Of a stretch of DNA of 64,000 nucleotides, positions 55,547 to 63,865 are shown one piece after another. Within the stretch, counting starts at the first letter, position 1, and each line of letters begins with the position of its first letter. A model generated the notes under the pieces. The model was not told the origin of the DNA. It did not search any database and saw nothing but the letters and a program-made list of their open reading frames with translations. The translations under genes and the position numbers were made by a program. Source of the stretch: Bryobacterales bacterium (GTDB taxonomy: Bacteria; Acidobacteriota; Terriglobia; Bryobacterales; Bryobacteraceae); assembly GCA_003170295.1 (NCBI GenBank), contig PNAJ01000160.1, forward strand, positions 1-64,000. The letters are read 5' to 3'.

Positions 55547-56758
55547 TCAGATCACCACGTCATTGATGCCAGTAATCGCCAGCATCATACTCAGAATGAG
55601 AGAGCCTACTAAAACACCCATCACCAAAATAATCACCGGTTCGAACAACGCCGTAAAGCGTCGAATCGCCGTCCGCGTTTCCGCATCGTAAATATCCGCC
55701 ATGCGTCCAAACATCGCTTCCAGATTGCCGGTTTCCTCGCCCACGCTCAATAAATGACTCGCCAACGGAGGAAATTGGCCAGCGCGCAGAATCGGTCCGG
55801 CGATCCCTTCGCCGCGCTTCACCCCTTGCGACACCTGTTCCAGCGTCCCCGCGATTCTCCGATTGTTCAAAATGCCGCGCGCGATTCCGATCGATTGCAC
55901 CAGAGGCACGCTCGCCGCGACCAGCGTCGCCATCGCACGCGCGAATCGAGCCGTCTCCGCTTTGCGCAGCGCATCGCCCAACACCGGCGCCCGCAGCCGC
56001 AAAGTATCCCACCACAGCGCACCAGCGGCTGTGCGAATAAACGCTTGAAACCCGATGATCAAAACAACCAGCACGATAAACGCCGGCAGTGAATAAGCCC
56101 GTACATAAGCGCTAGTCTGGATCAGCAACAGCGTCGGCGTCGGGATCTTCATTCGCGGATCGGAAAAAATCTGCGCAAACCGCGGCACCACAAAATCGAG
56201 CAGCACGAAAATCGAGCCCAGCCCCACTAGCGTCAGTAGCGCCGGATAAATCAAAGAGCTGATGATATAGCCCCGCAAATCGTCGCGCGTCCGCTCGAAC
56301 TCTGAAAGCCGCTCGAAAATCGTACCCAGCGAACCCGAAGCCTCCCCCGCGCGCACCATGTTCACATACAACTCCGAAAAATATTGCGGATAGGAGGCCA
56401 GACTGTCGGCGAAGGATTTCCCGCCCTTCAGGATTCTCATCACGTCGAGAACAATCGGCCGGAAACTGCTCTTCTCGGTCAGCTCCGCCGTAATTCCCAA
56501 CGCGCGATCAAGCGGCACGCCGGCACTCAGCAGCGTCGACATCTCTTGCGTGAAAAAAAGGACGTCCTTGCGATGCCCGCGCGCGAACGTCGGCATCTGC
56601 AACTCGAAATTCTTTTTCTTTTCGAAGCCGACGTAAACCGGAATCAGCCCCTGCCGCTTCAACTCCTGCGCGACCTTTTTCTCAGTCTCCGCGGTAATCG
56701 TGCCCGTCCGCAGCTTCCCATCGGAGGCGACAGCGCGGAAGAAGAACGAGGTCGCCAT
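55547..56758 (-). CDS. gspF: Inner-membrane platform protein GspF
   Basis: 403 aa. Two T2SSF domains: FTQEMSTLLSAGVPLDRALG and AMATLVAASVPLVQSIGIA mark the two copies, each followed by TM segments (LIYPALLTLVGLGSIFVLL; FEPVIILVMGVLVGSLILS). Start at ATG 56758, two bases after gspE ends; a longer open frame overlaps gspE. Cooperates with GspE in pseudopilus assembly. Confidence 0.95.
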   Translation of the reverse strand: MATSFFFRAVASDGKLRTGTITAETEKKVAQELKRQGLIPVYVGFEKKKNFELQMPTFARGHRKDVLFFTQEMSTLLSAGVPLDRALGITAELTEKSSFRPIVLDVMRILKGGKSFADSLASYPQYFSELYVNMVRAGEASGSLGTIFERLSEFERTRDDLRGYIISSLIYPALLTLVGLGSIFVLLDFVVPRFAQIFSDPRMKIPTPTLLLIQTSAYVRAYSLPAFIVLVVLIIGFQAFIRTAAGALWWDTLRLRAPVLGDALRKAETARFARAMATLVAASVPLVQSIGIARGILNNRRIAGTLEQVSQGVKRGEGIAGPILRAGQFPPLASHLLSVGEETGNLEAMFGRMADIYDAETRTAIRRFTALFEPVIILVMGVLVGSLILSMMLAITGINDVVI

Positions 56759-56760
56759 CC

Positions 56761-58398
56761 CTAAAACTCCTGCGTCACGCGCATCACTTCGTCCGCCGTA
56801 GTCACTCCGTTGCGGACCTTCAGCCATCCGTCGTCGCGAAGATTACGCATGCCATTGCGTTGCGCCGCGGCCGTGATCTTGGTCGCGTCCTCATTCCGCA
56901 TGATGATCCCGCGAATCTCCTCGCTCAATTCCATCAATTCAAAAATACCGATCCGTCCGCGATACCCGGTGTTGAAGCAATTCTCGCAGCCCTTGCCCCG
57001 AAACACTTCAATCAGGTCCCCATCCGGCGTAATCGCCGTCCCCGCCGGAGCCTTGCAATCCGGACAGATCATGCGCACCAGCCTCTGCGCCAGCACCGAC
57101 ACCAGAGACGACGTCAGCAAATAATTCTCGACCCCCATGTCAGTCAGCCGCGTAATCGCGCTAGGCGCATCGTTCGTATGCAGCGTCGAGTACACAAAAT
57201 GACCGGTCAGCGCCGCCCGAATCGCAATATCCGCCGTCTCGCGGTCGCGAATTTCCCCGATCATGATCACGTCCGGATCCTGACGCACAATATGCCGCAG
57301 CCCCGACGAGAACGTCAGCCCGATCGTCGTATTCACGTGGATCTGGTTGATCCCGTCCATCTGATACTCCACCGGATCTTCGATCGTGATAATTTTCTTA
57401 TCGCTTTGATTGATGCGCTTCAACGCCGAGTACAGCGTCGTCGATTTGCCGCTTCCCGTCGGCCCAGTAACCAGAAAAATTCCGTGCGGCAGCGACGTGT
57501 AATAGTGCATCCTCGACAACATGTGCGCGTCGAACCCCAGCCGTTCGAGATCGTAAAAATCCCCCGCCGACCGGTCGAGCAAGCGCATCACCACGCTCTC
57601 TCCATAAAGCGTCGGCAAAGTAGAAACGCGAAGATCCACCTCGCGCCCCAGCGTTTTCACCTTAATACGCCCGTCCTGCGGCAGCCTTCGTTCCGCGATG
57701 TTCAGCTTCGCCATCAGCTTCACGCGTGAAATAATCGCCGCCTTCATCTCGCGCGGCGGAGAATCCTGATTCACCAGCACACCATCGACCCTATACCGAA
57801 CCCGGAACTCTTTTTCGAACGGCTCGATGTGAATATCGCTCGCCCGCTTCTCGACCGCCTGCGCCACCATCGCGTTCACCAGTCGAATCACGGGAGCTTC
57901 GCTCGCCATGTCGCGCAGATGCTCCAGATCCTCCGCATCGCCGCCCGCGGTCGTTATCTCCGCGTCGTTCTCTTCTGCCCGGCCGTAAAACCGATCGATC
58001 GCGTCGAGAATCTCCTGCTCATTCGCGATCCCCGCGCGCACCGCGAGGCCCGTGCACGCCTCCACCGTCGACCGCGTCTCGAAATCCAAAGGATCGGCCA
58101 TCGCCAGCGTCACAGTGTGATCGTGCAGCGCCACCGGCAGGCATCGGAATTGCCGCAGAAACTTCGGAGAAAGCGTCTCCGTTTCAGGCGACATCGCAGG
58201 CGGCCCGTCGATCGCCAGCAGAGGAACCTGCAACTGCTCCGACAGTGCACTCAATACGTCGCGCATCGCTATGAAGCCAAGATCGACGAGAATCTTCCCG
58301 AGCTTTTCTCCCGGCCGCTCCTTCTGCAATTCGAGCGCGCGATCGAGATCCTCGCCGGTGATCAGTTTTCTCTCGAGGAGGATCTCGCCCAATCGCAT
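56761..58398 (-). CDS. gspE: Type II secretion ATPase GspE
   Basis: 545 aa cytoplasmic ATPase. N-terminal MshEN/T2SSE_N domain (RLGEILLERKLITGEDLDRA; LVDLGFIAMRDVLSALSEQL). Walker A GPTGSGKST at residues 312-320, Asp-box IITIEDPVEY, Walker B with DPDVIMIGEIRDRETADIA, His-box YSTLHTNDAPSAITRL, and a zinc-binding pair CPDC/CENC near the C-terminus. First gene of the eleven-gene gsp operon; start at ATG 58398. An inverted-repeat element and a hairpin repeat occupy the promoter-side gap to 58666. Confidence 0.97.
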   Translation of the reverse strand: MRLGEILLERKLITGEDLDRALELQKERPGEKLGKILVDLGFIAMRDVLSALSEQLQVPLLAIDGPPAMSPETETLSPKFLRQFRCLPVALHDHTVTLAMADPLDFETRSTVEACTGLAVRAGIANEQEILDAIDRFYGRAEENDAEITTAGGDAEDLEHLRDMASEAPVIRLVNAMVAQAVEKRASDIHIEPFEKEFRVRYRVDGVLVNQDSPPREMKAAIISRVKLMAKLNIAERRLPQDGRIKVKTLGREVDLRVSTLPTLYGESVVMRLLDRSAGDFYDLERLGFDAHMLSRMHYYTSLPHGIFLVTGPTGSGKSTTLYSALKRINQSDKKIITIEDPVEYQMDGINQIHVNTTIGLTFSSGLRHIVRQDPDVIMIGEIRDRETADIAIRAALTGHFVYSTLHTNDAPSAITRLTDMGVENYLLTSSLVSVLAQRLVRMICPDCKAPAGTAITPDGDLIEVFRGKGCENCFNTGYRGRIGIFELMELSEEIRGIIMRNEDATKITAAAQRNGMRNLRDDGWLKVRNGVTTADEVMRVTQEF

Positions 58399-58463
58399 AT
58401 TCTTAGTGTCCCCTGCCTGCCCGCGAGCACGTGGCGCGCGCACCCTCGAAAACAGTAGAGCCT

Positions 58464-58572
58464 GCGAAAAATTGGGGACTGCCTACTCTGTCCCAAGGCG
58501 CGGTCAGTCCCTGGAAAACCGCGGTCCCATTCGCCGCCGCGTGGACAGAGCGGGCTGTCCCCAATTTTTCGC
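58464..58572. repeat. 109-bp inverted-repeat element upstream of gspE
   Basis: Left arm 58464-58494 starts GCGAAAAATTGGGGAC and contains CTCTGTCCC; right arm 58541-58572 is its inverse with few mismatches, ending GTCCCCAATTTTTCGC. Small, non-coding, with a fold-back structure. Shares the CTGTCCC core with the elements at 10912 and 33773, so they may form one family. It may separate gspE from the hairpin repeat and the ECF operon. Confidence 0.65.
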
Positions 58573-58591
58573 CCCGTCGCATAATCCAGTA

Positions 58592-58641
58592 GCCTTGTGG
58601 CGCACGCCTCCAGGCGTGCCGCGTCGACATTCGTGTCGACG
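58592..58641. repeat. 50-bp double-hairpin dispersed repeat, copy 1
   Basis: GCCTTGTGGCGCACGC-loop-GCGTGCC, then a second stem GTCGAC-ATTCGT-GTCGAC. A copy at 62507-62556 has the same stems but a changed first loop (CTCCAG versus ACTCGT) and one base change in the second. Conserved stems with variable loops point to selection on structure. Confidence 0.75.
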
Positions 58642-58665
58642 TGAACTGAGGGGAGGTACGGACCA

Positions 58666-59199
58666 TTAGTTCTCGGTAACCGTCACAGCCTGCGCCAGCG
58701 CCGCACCACCCGCGCGCTTCGCGTCGATCAGCGCCTTCTTCTTACCCCGGAACGTCAACTGACCAGGCGTGTCACTCACATCTTCCCATTCATGGTGTGC
58801 CAGATAAACCACCAGCGTCACCTGCTCATCCGCCGGCATCGGATCAAGCGAAGCCGCCGCATCGGCAACCGCCAGCCGCATCGCCTGCTTCAACTGCGGA
58901 ATCCGCTCGACACGCACCTTATGAGCCTTCACGACCTCATCTTTAGTCGCCGTCGGATGCATCATCGAGGTCGTCGATAGCACCGGGCTCACGTCCACCG
59001 TGAACACCGCTCCGTAACCTTCTAAATAAAGGCCCCGCGCAGGTCTGATGATCGAGAAAGGGTTATCCTGCCATAGGCTTTTAATCCGGTCGTCAAGACT
59101 CGTTTCAACCGACTTCAGCAAATTTCCGCTCAGCCGCGGCGCAGTCGCAGCCGCACAAATGGCAGCAGCAACAAGAAGAAAACTCAATATTTTTTTCAT
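58666..59199 (-). CDS. Secreted protein of the ECF operon, unknown function
   Basis: 177 aa, signal peptide KKILSFLLVAAAICAAATA. Contains SLWQDNPFSIIRPARGLYLE, GYGAVFTVDVSPVLS, VVYLAHHEWEDVS and an ending TFRGKKKALIDAKRAGGAAL. It follows the anti-sigma gene with a 4-bp overlap, so it is transcribed with the sigma factor and may be its regulatory target or a periplasmic sensor partner. Family not recognised. Confidence 0.75.
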   Translation of the reverse strand: MKKILSFLLVAAAICAAATAPRLSGNLLKSVETSLDDRIKSLWQDNPFSIIRPARGLYLEGYGAVFTVDVSPVLSTTSMMHPTATKDEVVKAHKVRVERIPQLKQAMRLAVADAAASLDPMPADEQVTLVVYLAHHEWEDVSDTPGQLTFRGKKKALIDAKRAGGAALAQAVTVTEN

Positions 59200-59636
59200 T
59201 GTCGTACGATCCCCGTAGTCGCGACGTATAACGTCGTGACCTTTCTATCCAAATCCGCATTCCGCTGCTCCACATCGGCAACCGCTCTGCCGACTGCCTG
59301 ATCGACCCGCGCCTGAATCTCAGCGCTATCCACCGCCGGACGCATCATAAACCCATGCATCACGATCGCAGCCGCAATCACCAAAGCCGCTGCAAACGAC
59401 GGCCGCAGAAACATCTGCCACCAGCGCGGCTCAAAAACTTTATCCGATACAAACGCGATCCGCCGCGGGACTTCTTCCTCGCGCAACGCCGACAACGTGT
59501 CGATGGTCAGCCGCACATCCGCCAACTCCCCACGGCAGCCCTGGCAGCTGCCGGCATGCGCTTCGGCCTCGCGGCGTTCCTTCGCCGCCAGTTCCCCGAG
59601 CGCGTAAGCTTTCCAGTCGTATTGTTCACAACTCAT
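59196..59636 (-). CDS. Membrane-bound zinc-finger (ZAS) anti-sigma factor
   Basis: 146 aa. Residues 1-40 are a zf-HC2/ZAS domain (HAGSCQGC: His and two Cys in the expected spacing). One TM helix (FAAALVIAAAIVMHGFMM) is followed by a coiled-coil periplasmic tail (DQAVGRAVADVEQRNADLDR). It should hold the upstream ECF sigma factor inactive. Overlaps the sigma gene by 11 bp and the secreted-protein gene by four. Confidence 0.88.
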   Translation of the reverse strand: MSCEQYDWKAYALGELAAKERREAEAHAGSCQGCRGELADVRLTIDTLSALREEEVPRRIAFVSDKVFEPRWWQMFLRPSFAAALVIAAAIVMHGFMMRPAVDSAEIQARVDQAVGRAVADVEQRNADLDRKVTTLYVATTGIVRQ

Positions 59637-60168
59637 GTTTCACCTCGCAAAATTGCGTTTTCAGCAGCTCCAGCCCCGTATAAAGCCTCGATTTCACCGT
59701 CGAAACCGGGCAGCTCAGGATCTCCGCCATCTCTTCGAACTTGAACCCCTGATAAACCTTCAGCAGAACCGCCTCGCGCTGTTCTTCCGATAGCCGCCCC
59801 AGCGCCCTCTCGACCGCCAGCGACAGCTCGATCGGCAGCAACTCCGACCCGCGCACCGGATTGCCCCGCTCAAACGGCATCTCCCCCTCAGGCTTCCGCC
59901 GCCGCAGCATCGAAAACGCCTCGTTATGCGCAATCCGGAACAACCAAGCCCCAAACCGCCCCGGATCGTCGAGCTTACCGAGGCTCTGATAAGCCTTCAA
60001 AAACACGTCCTGACTAACGTCAAGCGCATCCTCACGATTCGCAACCAGCCTCAACAGGTAATTGAAGACGCGCTTCTCCCAACGAGAGACCAGAAGGTTA
60101 TACCCCTCCACATCCCCCTTTCGCGCCTTCGCAATCAGGTCCCGATCTTCAACCTCGCGGAAGATCAA
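59626..60168 (-). CDS. ECF-family RNA polymerase sigma factor
   Basis: 180 aa. Region 2 is clear: YNLLVSRWEKRVFNYLLRLV, DVSQDVFLKAYQSLGKLDDP and RFGAWLFRIAHNEAFSMLRR; region 4 shows LGRLSEEQREAVLLKVYQGF and AEILSCPVSTVKSRLYTGL. The start is a TTG at 60168: a stop codon precedes it directly and a GGAG site lies about eight bases upstream. Regulated by the adjacent anti-sigma factor; target promoters unknown. Confidence 0.93.
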   Translation of the reverse strand: MIFREVEDRDLIAKARKGDVEGYNLLVSRWEKRVFNYLLRLVANREDALDVSQDVFLKAYQSLGKLDDPGRFGAWLFRIAHNEAFSMLRRRKPEGEMPFERGNPVRGSELLPIELSLAVERALGRLSEEQREAVLLKVYQGFKFEEMAEILSCPVSTVKSRLYTGLELLKTQFCEVKHEL

Positions 60169-60334
60169 CTATGTGGCTCCGTTCATAAAGACGCAGTCTC
60201 CGTCAAAAAAGTCGGCACTCGTGTGAAAAACTTCGGTACCGATGCGCTCGGTGGCGCGAGCTTCAGCTTGCAGCGTCGGCTTCAGCCGACGTCCACTGAA
60301 CCGCGACCATCAGGGAGCGGATAGACGCGCCACC

Positions 60335-60544
60335 CTACAAAACTTCCTTCCCCACACGACGGCCCCAATTGACCTCGTCATGGCGATTCCTTTTCGTGAT
60401 GCCCGCGACCAGCTGTTCAAGCCGATATCGATGCCGCGTCGAGCCCGGCTTGTCTCTTTCGGGTGACCCACCACCTTTCACAGCCGTCGGAAGACCCAGG
60501 TCGAGACTATGGCCCAATTTGGAAAGTTTAGCCGCCATCGACAT
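60335..60544 (-). pseudogene. Degraded MazE-type antitoxin
   Basis: The frame reads MSMAAKLSKLGHSLDLGLPTA and then, after a gap in the middle of the AbrB fold, RYRLEQLVAGITKRNRHDEV followed by NWGRRVGKEVL. Both the start (..KWGNSL.LRIPKA) and the end (YSLDELL..IT..NRH.E.DWG..VGKEVW) of classical MazE are recognisable, but the second half of the DNA-binding hairpin (normally 'GLSEGD.VEL') is deleted, and no mazF follows. A solitary, probably inactive antitoxin. Confidence 0.65.
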
Positions 60545-60648
60545 ACCTACTTCGACTATACGTCGCCGCAACGTCTCCCGAAAGCTGCCAGAATTCGTGA
60601 ACTGCAAGACCAGCATCAAACGGGCTCTACTACACTCAGGCTGAAGCG

Positions 60649-61131
60649 ATGAAACACACGGCTCAAGCTGAGGCGTTTAACCTTAAGGTCGAGTTCTCCC
60701 GTGAAGACGACGGGCAGTGGATCACCGACATTCCAGCCCTGCCTGGAGTTACGGTCTATGGACGGACGCGCAAGCAAGCCCTGGCTTCCGCCGAGGCCCT
60801 CGCATTGCGAGTTATCGCGGATCGCCTCGAGAGCCAGTCGAAAGCATTATCGAATCTGAGCATGCACAGCCAGCGCCTCTCGCGTCAATTTGAAAGGACC
60901 GTGGCGCAGCTCCGCGACCTCCAGAAAACCCGTCTGACCCAGGAAAAGCACGATCTGAACGACGTTCTCGACGTCATCGAGATGCTTGAGTCCACAGGAG
61001 AACCCTACGATCCGTCGGAAGATGGCTTCGTTTTTCCAAAACCGCAAATCGACGCCGCCATACGCACCCGCAACCGCGAACGCCTGATCTCGGAAGCCTA
61101 CGAACACCGCTGCGAATCCGCCGCCGCGTAG
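60649..61131 (+). CDS. HicB-family protein with extended C-terminus
   Basis: 160 aa. Residues 10-60 match the HicB/UPF0150 half of an HicAB antitoxin: KVEFSREDDGQWITDIPALPG and RTRKQALASAEALALRVIA. The C-terminal 100 residues replace the usual DNA-binding end with a helical, charged region (LSNLSMHSQRLSRQFERTVA; DLQKTRLTQEKHDLNDVLDV) and RNRERLISEAYEH. No HicA toxin gene is adjacent. Probably an antitoxin-derived regulator. Start ATG 60649. Confidence 0.75.
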   Translation: MKHTAQAEAFNLKVEFSREDDGQWITDIPALPGVTVYGRTRKQALASAEALALRVIADRLESQSKALSNLSMHSQRLSRQFERTVAQLRDLQKTRLTQEKHDLNDVLDVIEMLESTGEPYDPSEDGFVFPKPQIDAAIRTRNRERLISEAYEHRCESAAA

Positions 61132-61157
61132 CATACGGTAAGATAAACTCCAAATGC

Positions 61158-62489
61158 ATGCCTGACGAGCCGCAGCCGCACCTCCGCCGCGAGCTCGGCC
61201 TCCGCGATCTCAGTCTCTTCCTAATCGCCGTCATGGTCGGCCCGCGCTGGATCTCGGTCGCCGCCCACGGTGGCCCCGGGACCATCATTCTCTGGATCCT
61301 CGCCGCCCTCCTGTTCGCCGTCCCTCTAGCCATCGCCGTCGCCACTCTCTCCGCGAAATATCCCGGAGCCGGAGGACTCTATCTCTGGGCCCGCCACGAT
61401 TTCGGACCCTGGCCCGGATTCCTCAACTTCTGGGTCTATTGGCTCGGCATCGCCTTTCTAATTCCGGGCGCAGCGGTCTTCTCTTTGGGAATCGGCGCCT
61501 ACGCCCTCGGACCTTCCTACGCCTACCTAGCCGACAATCGCCTTTACATGATCGGAGGCTCCCTCCTCCTCCTATGGACCGCCCTCATCACCAACATCAT
61601 CGGCCTCAACATCGGAAAATGGACCGAAAATGTCGGCGGCGCAATGCCCTGGATTCTCTGCATCCTCCTCTGCGCAGCGGCAGCCGTCGTTGGAACACGC
61701 CATGGCGCCGCGACCCCGATCAATCTCAAAACCATGTGGCCCGTCTGGAACTGGGACACCATGAATTCCTGGGCCGCCATCGCCTTCGGCCTCACCGGAA
61801 TGGAAGCCGCAGGCATGATGGCCGCCGAGATTCGCGATCCCACCAGAACCATCCCGAGAGCCGCGTGGATCAGCTCCGCCTTCGTCGCAATGTTCTATGT
61901 GTCCTCAACCATCGCCCTGCTAGTCCTGATGGCGCCACAGAAAATCAGTGAGATGAACGGACTAGCGCAAGTCAGCGCCACCGCGGCCCCCTGGCTTTCT
62001 CCCGTTGTAGTCGGCCTGATCCTGCTAATCGTCCTCGGCAGTTTCGGAGGCCTAGGATCCGCCGTCTCCCGCATGCCCTTCGCCGCCGGTGTCGATCATT
62101 TGCTCCCCGCAGCCTTCGGAAAAATCCACCCGCGATGGAACACCCCCCATGTCGCCATCCTCTCACTAGGCGCAGTCGCAACCCTTCTCCTCATCGCCTG
62201 CCAAGCCGGCGACACCATAAAAACCGCCTACCGCACCATCGTCGATCTGACCGTAATCGTCGGCTTCCTGCCCTACCTCTATATATTCGCCAGCGCCTGG
62301 AAAGCCCGAAAATGGTTCACTGCGATCTCCGGCACCGCCGTCAGCCTCATGGCGATCGCCTGTTCCATAGTGCCTCCTCCCGAGGTCACCAAATTCTGGC
62401 TGTTCGAAGGAAAACTAGCCCTAGGCACCGCCGCCGCCATAGCCTCCGGCTGGCTCCTATATCGACGAAACTCTCGGCCGCATGTATGA
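61158..62489 (+). CDS. APC-superfamily amino-acid permease
   Basis: 443 aa inner-membrane transporter with about twelve TM helices. The N-terminal RRELGLRDLSLFLIAVMVGPRWISV and GGPGTIILWILAALLFAVPLAIAVATLS, given here in fragments, and the SAKYPGAGGLYLWARHDFG loop are characteristic of the amino acid-polyamine-organocation family (APA/GABA-permease type). The unwound TM6 region carries AFGLTGMEAAGMMAAEIRDP. Substrate unknown. A 50-bp hairpin repeat separates it from folC. Confidence 0.88.
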   Translation: MPDEPQPHLRRELGLRDLSLFLIAVMVGPRWISVAAHGGPGTIILWILAALLFAVPLAIAVATLSAKYPGAGGLYLWARHDFGPWPGFLNFWVYWLGIAFLIPGAAVFSLGIGAYALGPSYAYLADNRLYMIGGSLLLLWTALITNIIGLNIGKWTENVGGAMPWILCILLCAAAAVVGTRHGAATPINLKTMWPVWNWDTMNSWAAIAFGLTGMEAAGMMAAEIRDPTRTIPRAAWISSAFVAMFYVSSTIALLVLMAPQKISEMNGLAQVSATAAPWLSPVVVGLILLIVLGSFGGLGSAVSRMPFAAGVDHLLPAAFGKIHPRWNTPHVAILSLGAVATLLLIACQAGDTIKTAYRTIVDLTVIVGFLPYLYIFASAWKARKWFTAISGTAVSLMAIACSIVPPPEVTKFWLFEGKLALGTAAAIASGWLLYRRNSRPHV

Positions 62490-62506
62490 CAAGACACGTC
62501 CCAGCC

Positions 62507-62556
62507 GCCTTGTGGCGCACGCACTCGTGCGTGCCGCGTCGACACTCGTGTCGACG
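62507..62556. repeat. 50-bp double-hairpin dispersed repeat, copy 2
   Basis: GCCTTGTGGCGCACGC-ACTCGT-GCGTGCC followed by GTCGAC-ACTCGT-GTCGAC. Same stems as the copy at 58592-58641 with different loops. Located in the 116-bp gap between the permease and folC; an additional palindrome CGAGATCTCG follows near 62570. Confidence 0.75.
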
Positions 62557-62605
62557 CCCCGGGACCATCGAGATCTCGGGAGGGGATAATAGCAGTAACC
62601 GCTTC

Positions 62606-63865
62606 ATGCTGACCTACCCCGACTCCGTGCGCTTCCTCTACGCACTGGGCAACGAAATCAAAACCGCGAAACTCGGACTCGATCGAATCCGTTTAGTTTT
62701 AGCGGCGCTGAACAACCCTCATCACTCCTTCCGCTCCATCCACGTAGCCGGCACCAACGGCAAAGGTTCCACCTGCGCCATGATCGAGGCTGGACTGCGC
62801 ACCACCGGCATCCGCACCGGCCTCTTCACGTCGCCCCACTTAATCGAACCCACCGAGCGCATCGCCATCGACGGCATGCCCGTCACCCCGCGTCAATTCG
62901 AACGCGCCTTCGACGCCGTCCATAAAGCCGCCACCGAGCTCGACCTCGATTGCCACCCCACGTACTTCGAAACCGTAACCGCCATGGGCTTCTGGCTATT
63001 TCGAGAGATGCATGTTGAGACCGCAGTAGTTGAAGTCGGATTGGGAGGACGCCTAGACGCGACCAACGTCCTCAACCCCATACTCACCGCAATCACGCCC
63101 ATCGATTTCGATCACGAGTCATTCCTGGGCGGCACCATTGAGGCGATCGCCACTGAGAAAGCGGGCATCCTCAAACCTGGCGTGCCCTCGATCTTCGCCC
63201 GCCAGCGCCCGGAGGCCCAGGCCGTGCTCGACCGCCGCGCAGCGGAACTTAAAATCCCTGTAAAGCACACCAGCGAGTTCCAGGTGCGCGACCTCCAAGT
63301 AACCGCGCGAGGCTCCGAATTCTCCGGCATCAAATGTCCCCTAGCGGGCGAGCATCAAATCGAAAACGCCCTAGCCGCCGCCCTCGCACTAGAAGCGCTC
63401 AGTATCTCTCCCAAAGGAATCGAAAACGCAGTATGGCCCGGCCGGCTGGAACGCATCTCTCCGAACCCCGACATCATTCTCGATGGCGCGCACAACCCCG
63501 CGGGCGCGCGAGCCCTGGCACGTTATCTCGAGCGCTTCTACGCGGGACGGAAAATCTGGATGATCTTCGGAGCCATGCGCGACAAGTCCGTCGATGAGAT
63601 CGCAGGCATCCTTTTCCCTCTCACCTCCCACGTGATTCTCACCGCACCGGACAATGCCCGCGCACTGCGCCCCGAAGCGCTCGCCGAACTTACCGACCAC
63701 GGCGGCGTTGCTCCAGATATCGCTGCAGCTCTCGAACGCGCTCGCCTGGAAGTCTCCGAAGACGACGTCATCGTCATCACCGGATCCCTCTTCCTGGTCG
63801 GCGAGGCCCGAGCGCTTTCGTACAATAAACACTCATGGCCTTTCTCTGGAGCGTGGTCTTCGTAA
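62606..63865 (+). CDS. folC: Bifunctional folylpolyglutamate synthase / dihydrofolate synthase
   Basis: 419 aa cytoplasmic ligase adding glutamate to folates. P-loop VAGTNGKGSTCAMIEAGL near residue 50, FTSPHLIEPTERIAIDG, VEVGLGGRLDATNVL, and the ligase-specific DHESFLGGTIEAIATEKAGI (Mur ligase family), then ILDGAHNPAGARAL. Start at ATG 62606; an upstream open frame to 62135 lies in another reading frame of the permease gene. The 3' end overlaps the next gene by 31 bp. Confidence 0.95.
   Translation: MLTYPDSVRFLYALGNEIKTAKLGLDRIRLVLAALNNPHHSFRSIHVAGTNGKGSTCAMIEAGLRTTGIRTGLFTSPHLIEPTERIAIDGMPVTPRQFERAFDAVHKAATELDLDCHPTYFETVTAMGFWLFREMHVETAVVEVGLGGRLDATNVLNPILTAITPIDFDHESFLGGTIEAIATEKAGILKPGVPSIFARQRPEAQAVLDRRAAELKIPVKHTSEFQVRDLQVTARGSEFSGIKCPLAGEHQIENALAAALALEALSISPKGIENAVWPGRLERISPNPDIILDGAHNPAGARALARYLERFYAGRKIWMIFGAMRDKSVDEIAGILFPLTSHVILTAPDNARALRPEALAELTDHGGVAPDIAAALERARLEVSEDDVIVITGSLFLVGEARALSYNKHSWPFSGAWSS

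Noticed and set aside
62135-62605. 157-residue N-terminal extension of folC
   Set aside because: Lies in another frame of the permease gene and is Arg/His/Pro-rich; the conserved FolC N-terminus begins at 62606.
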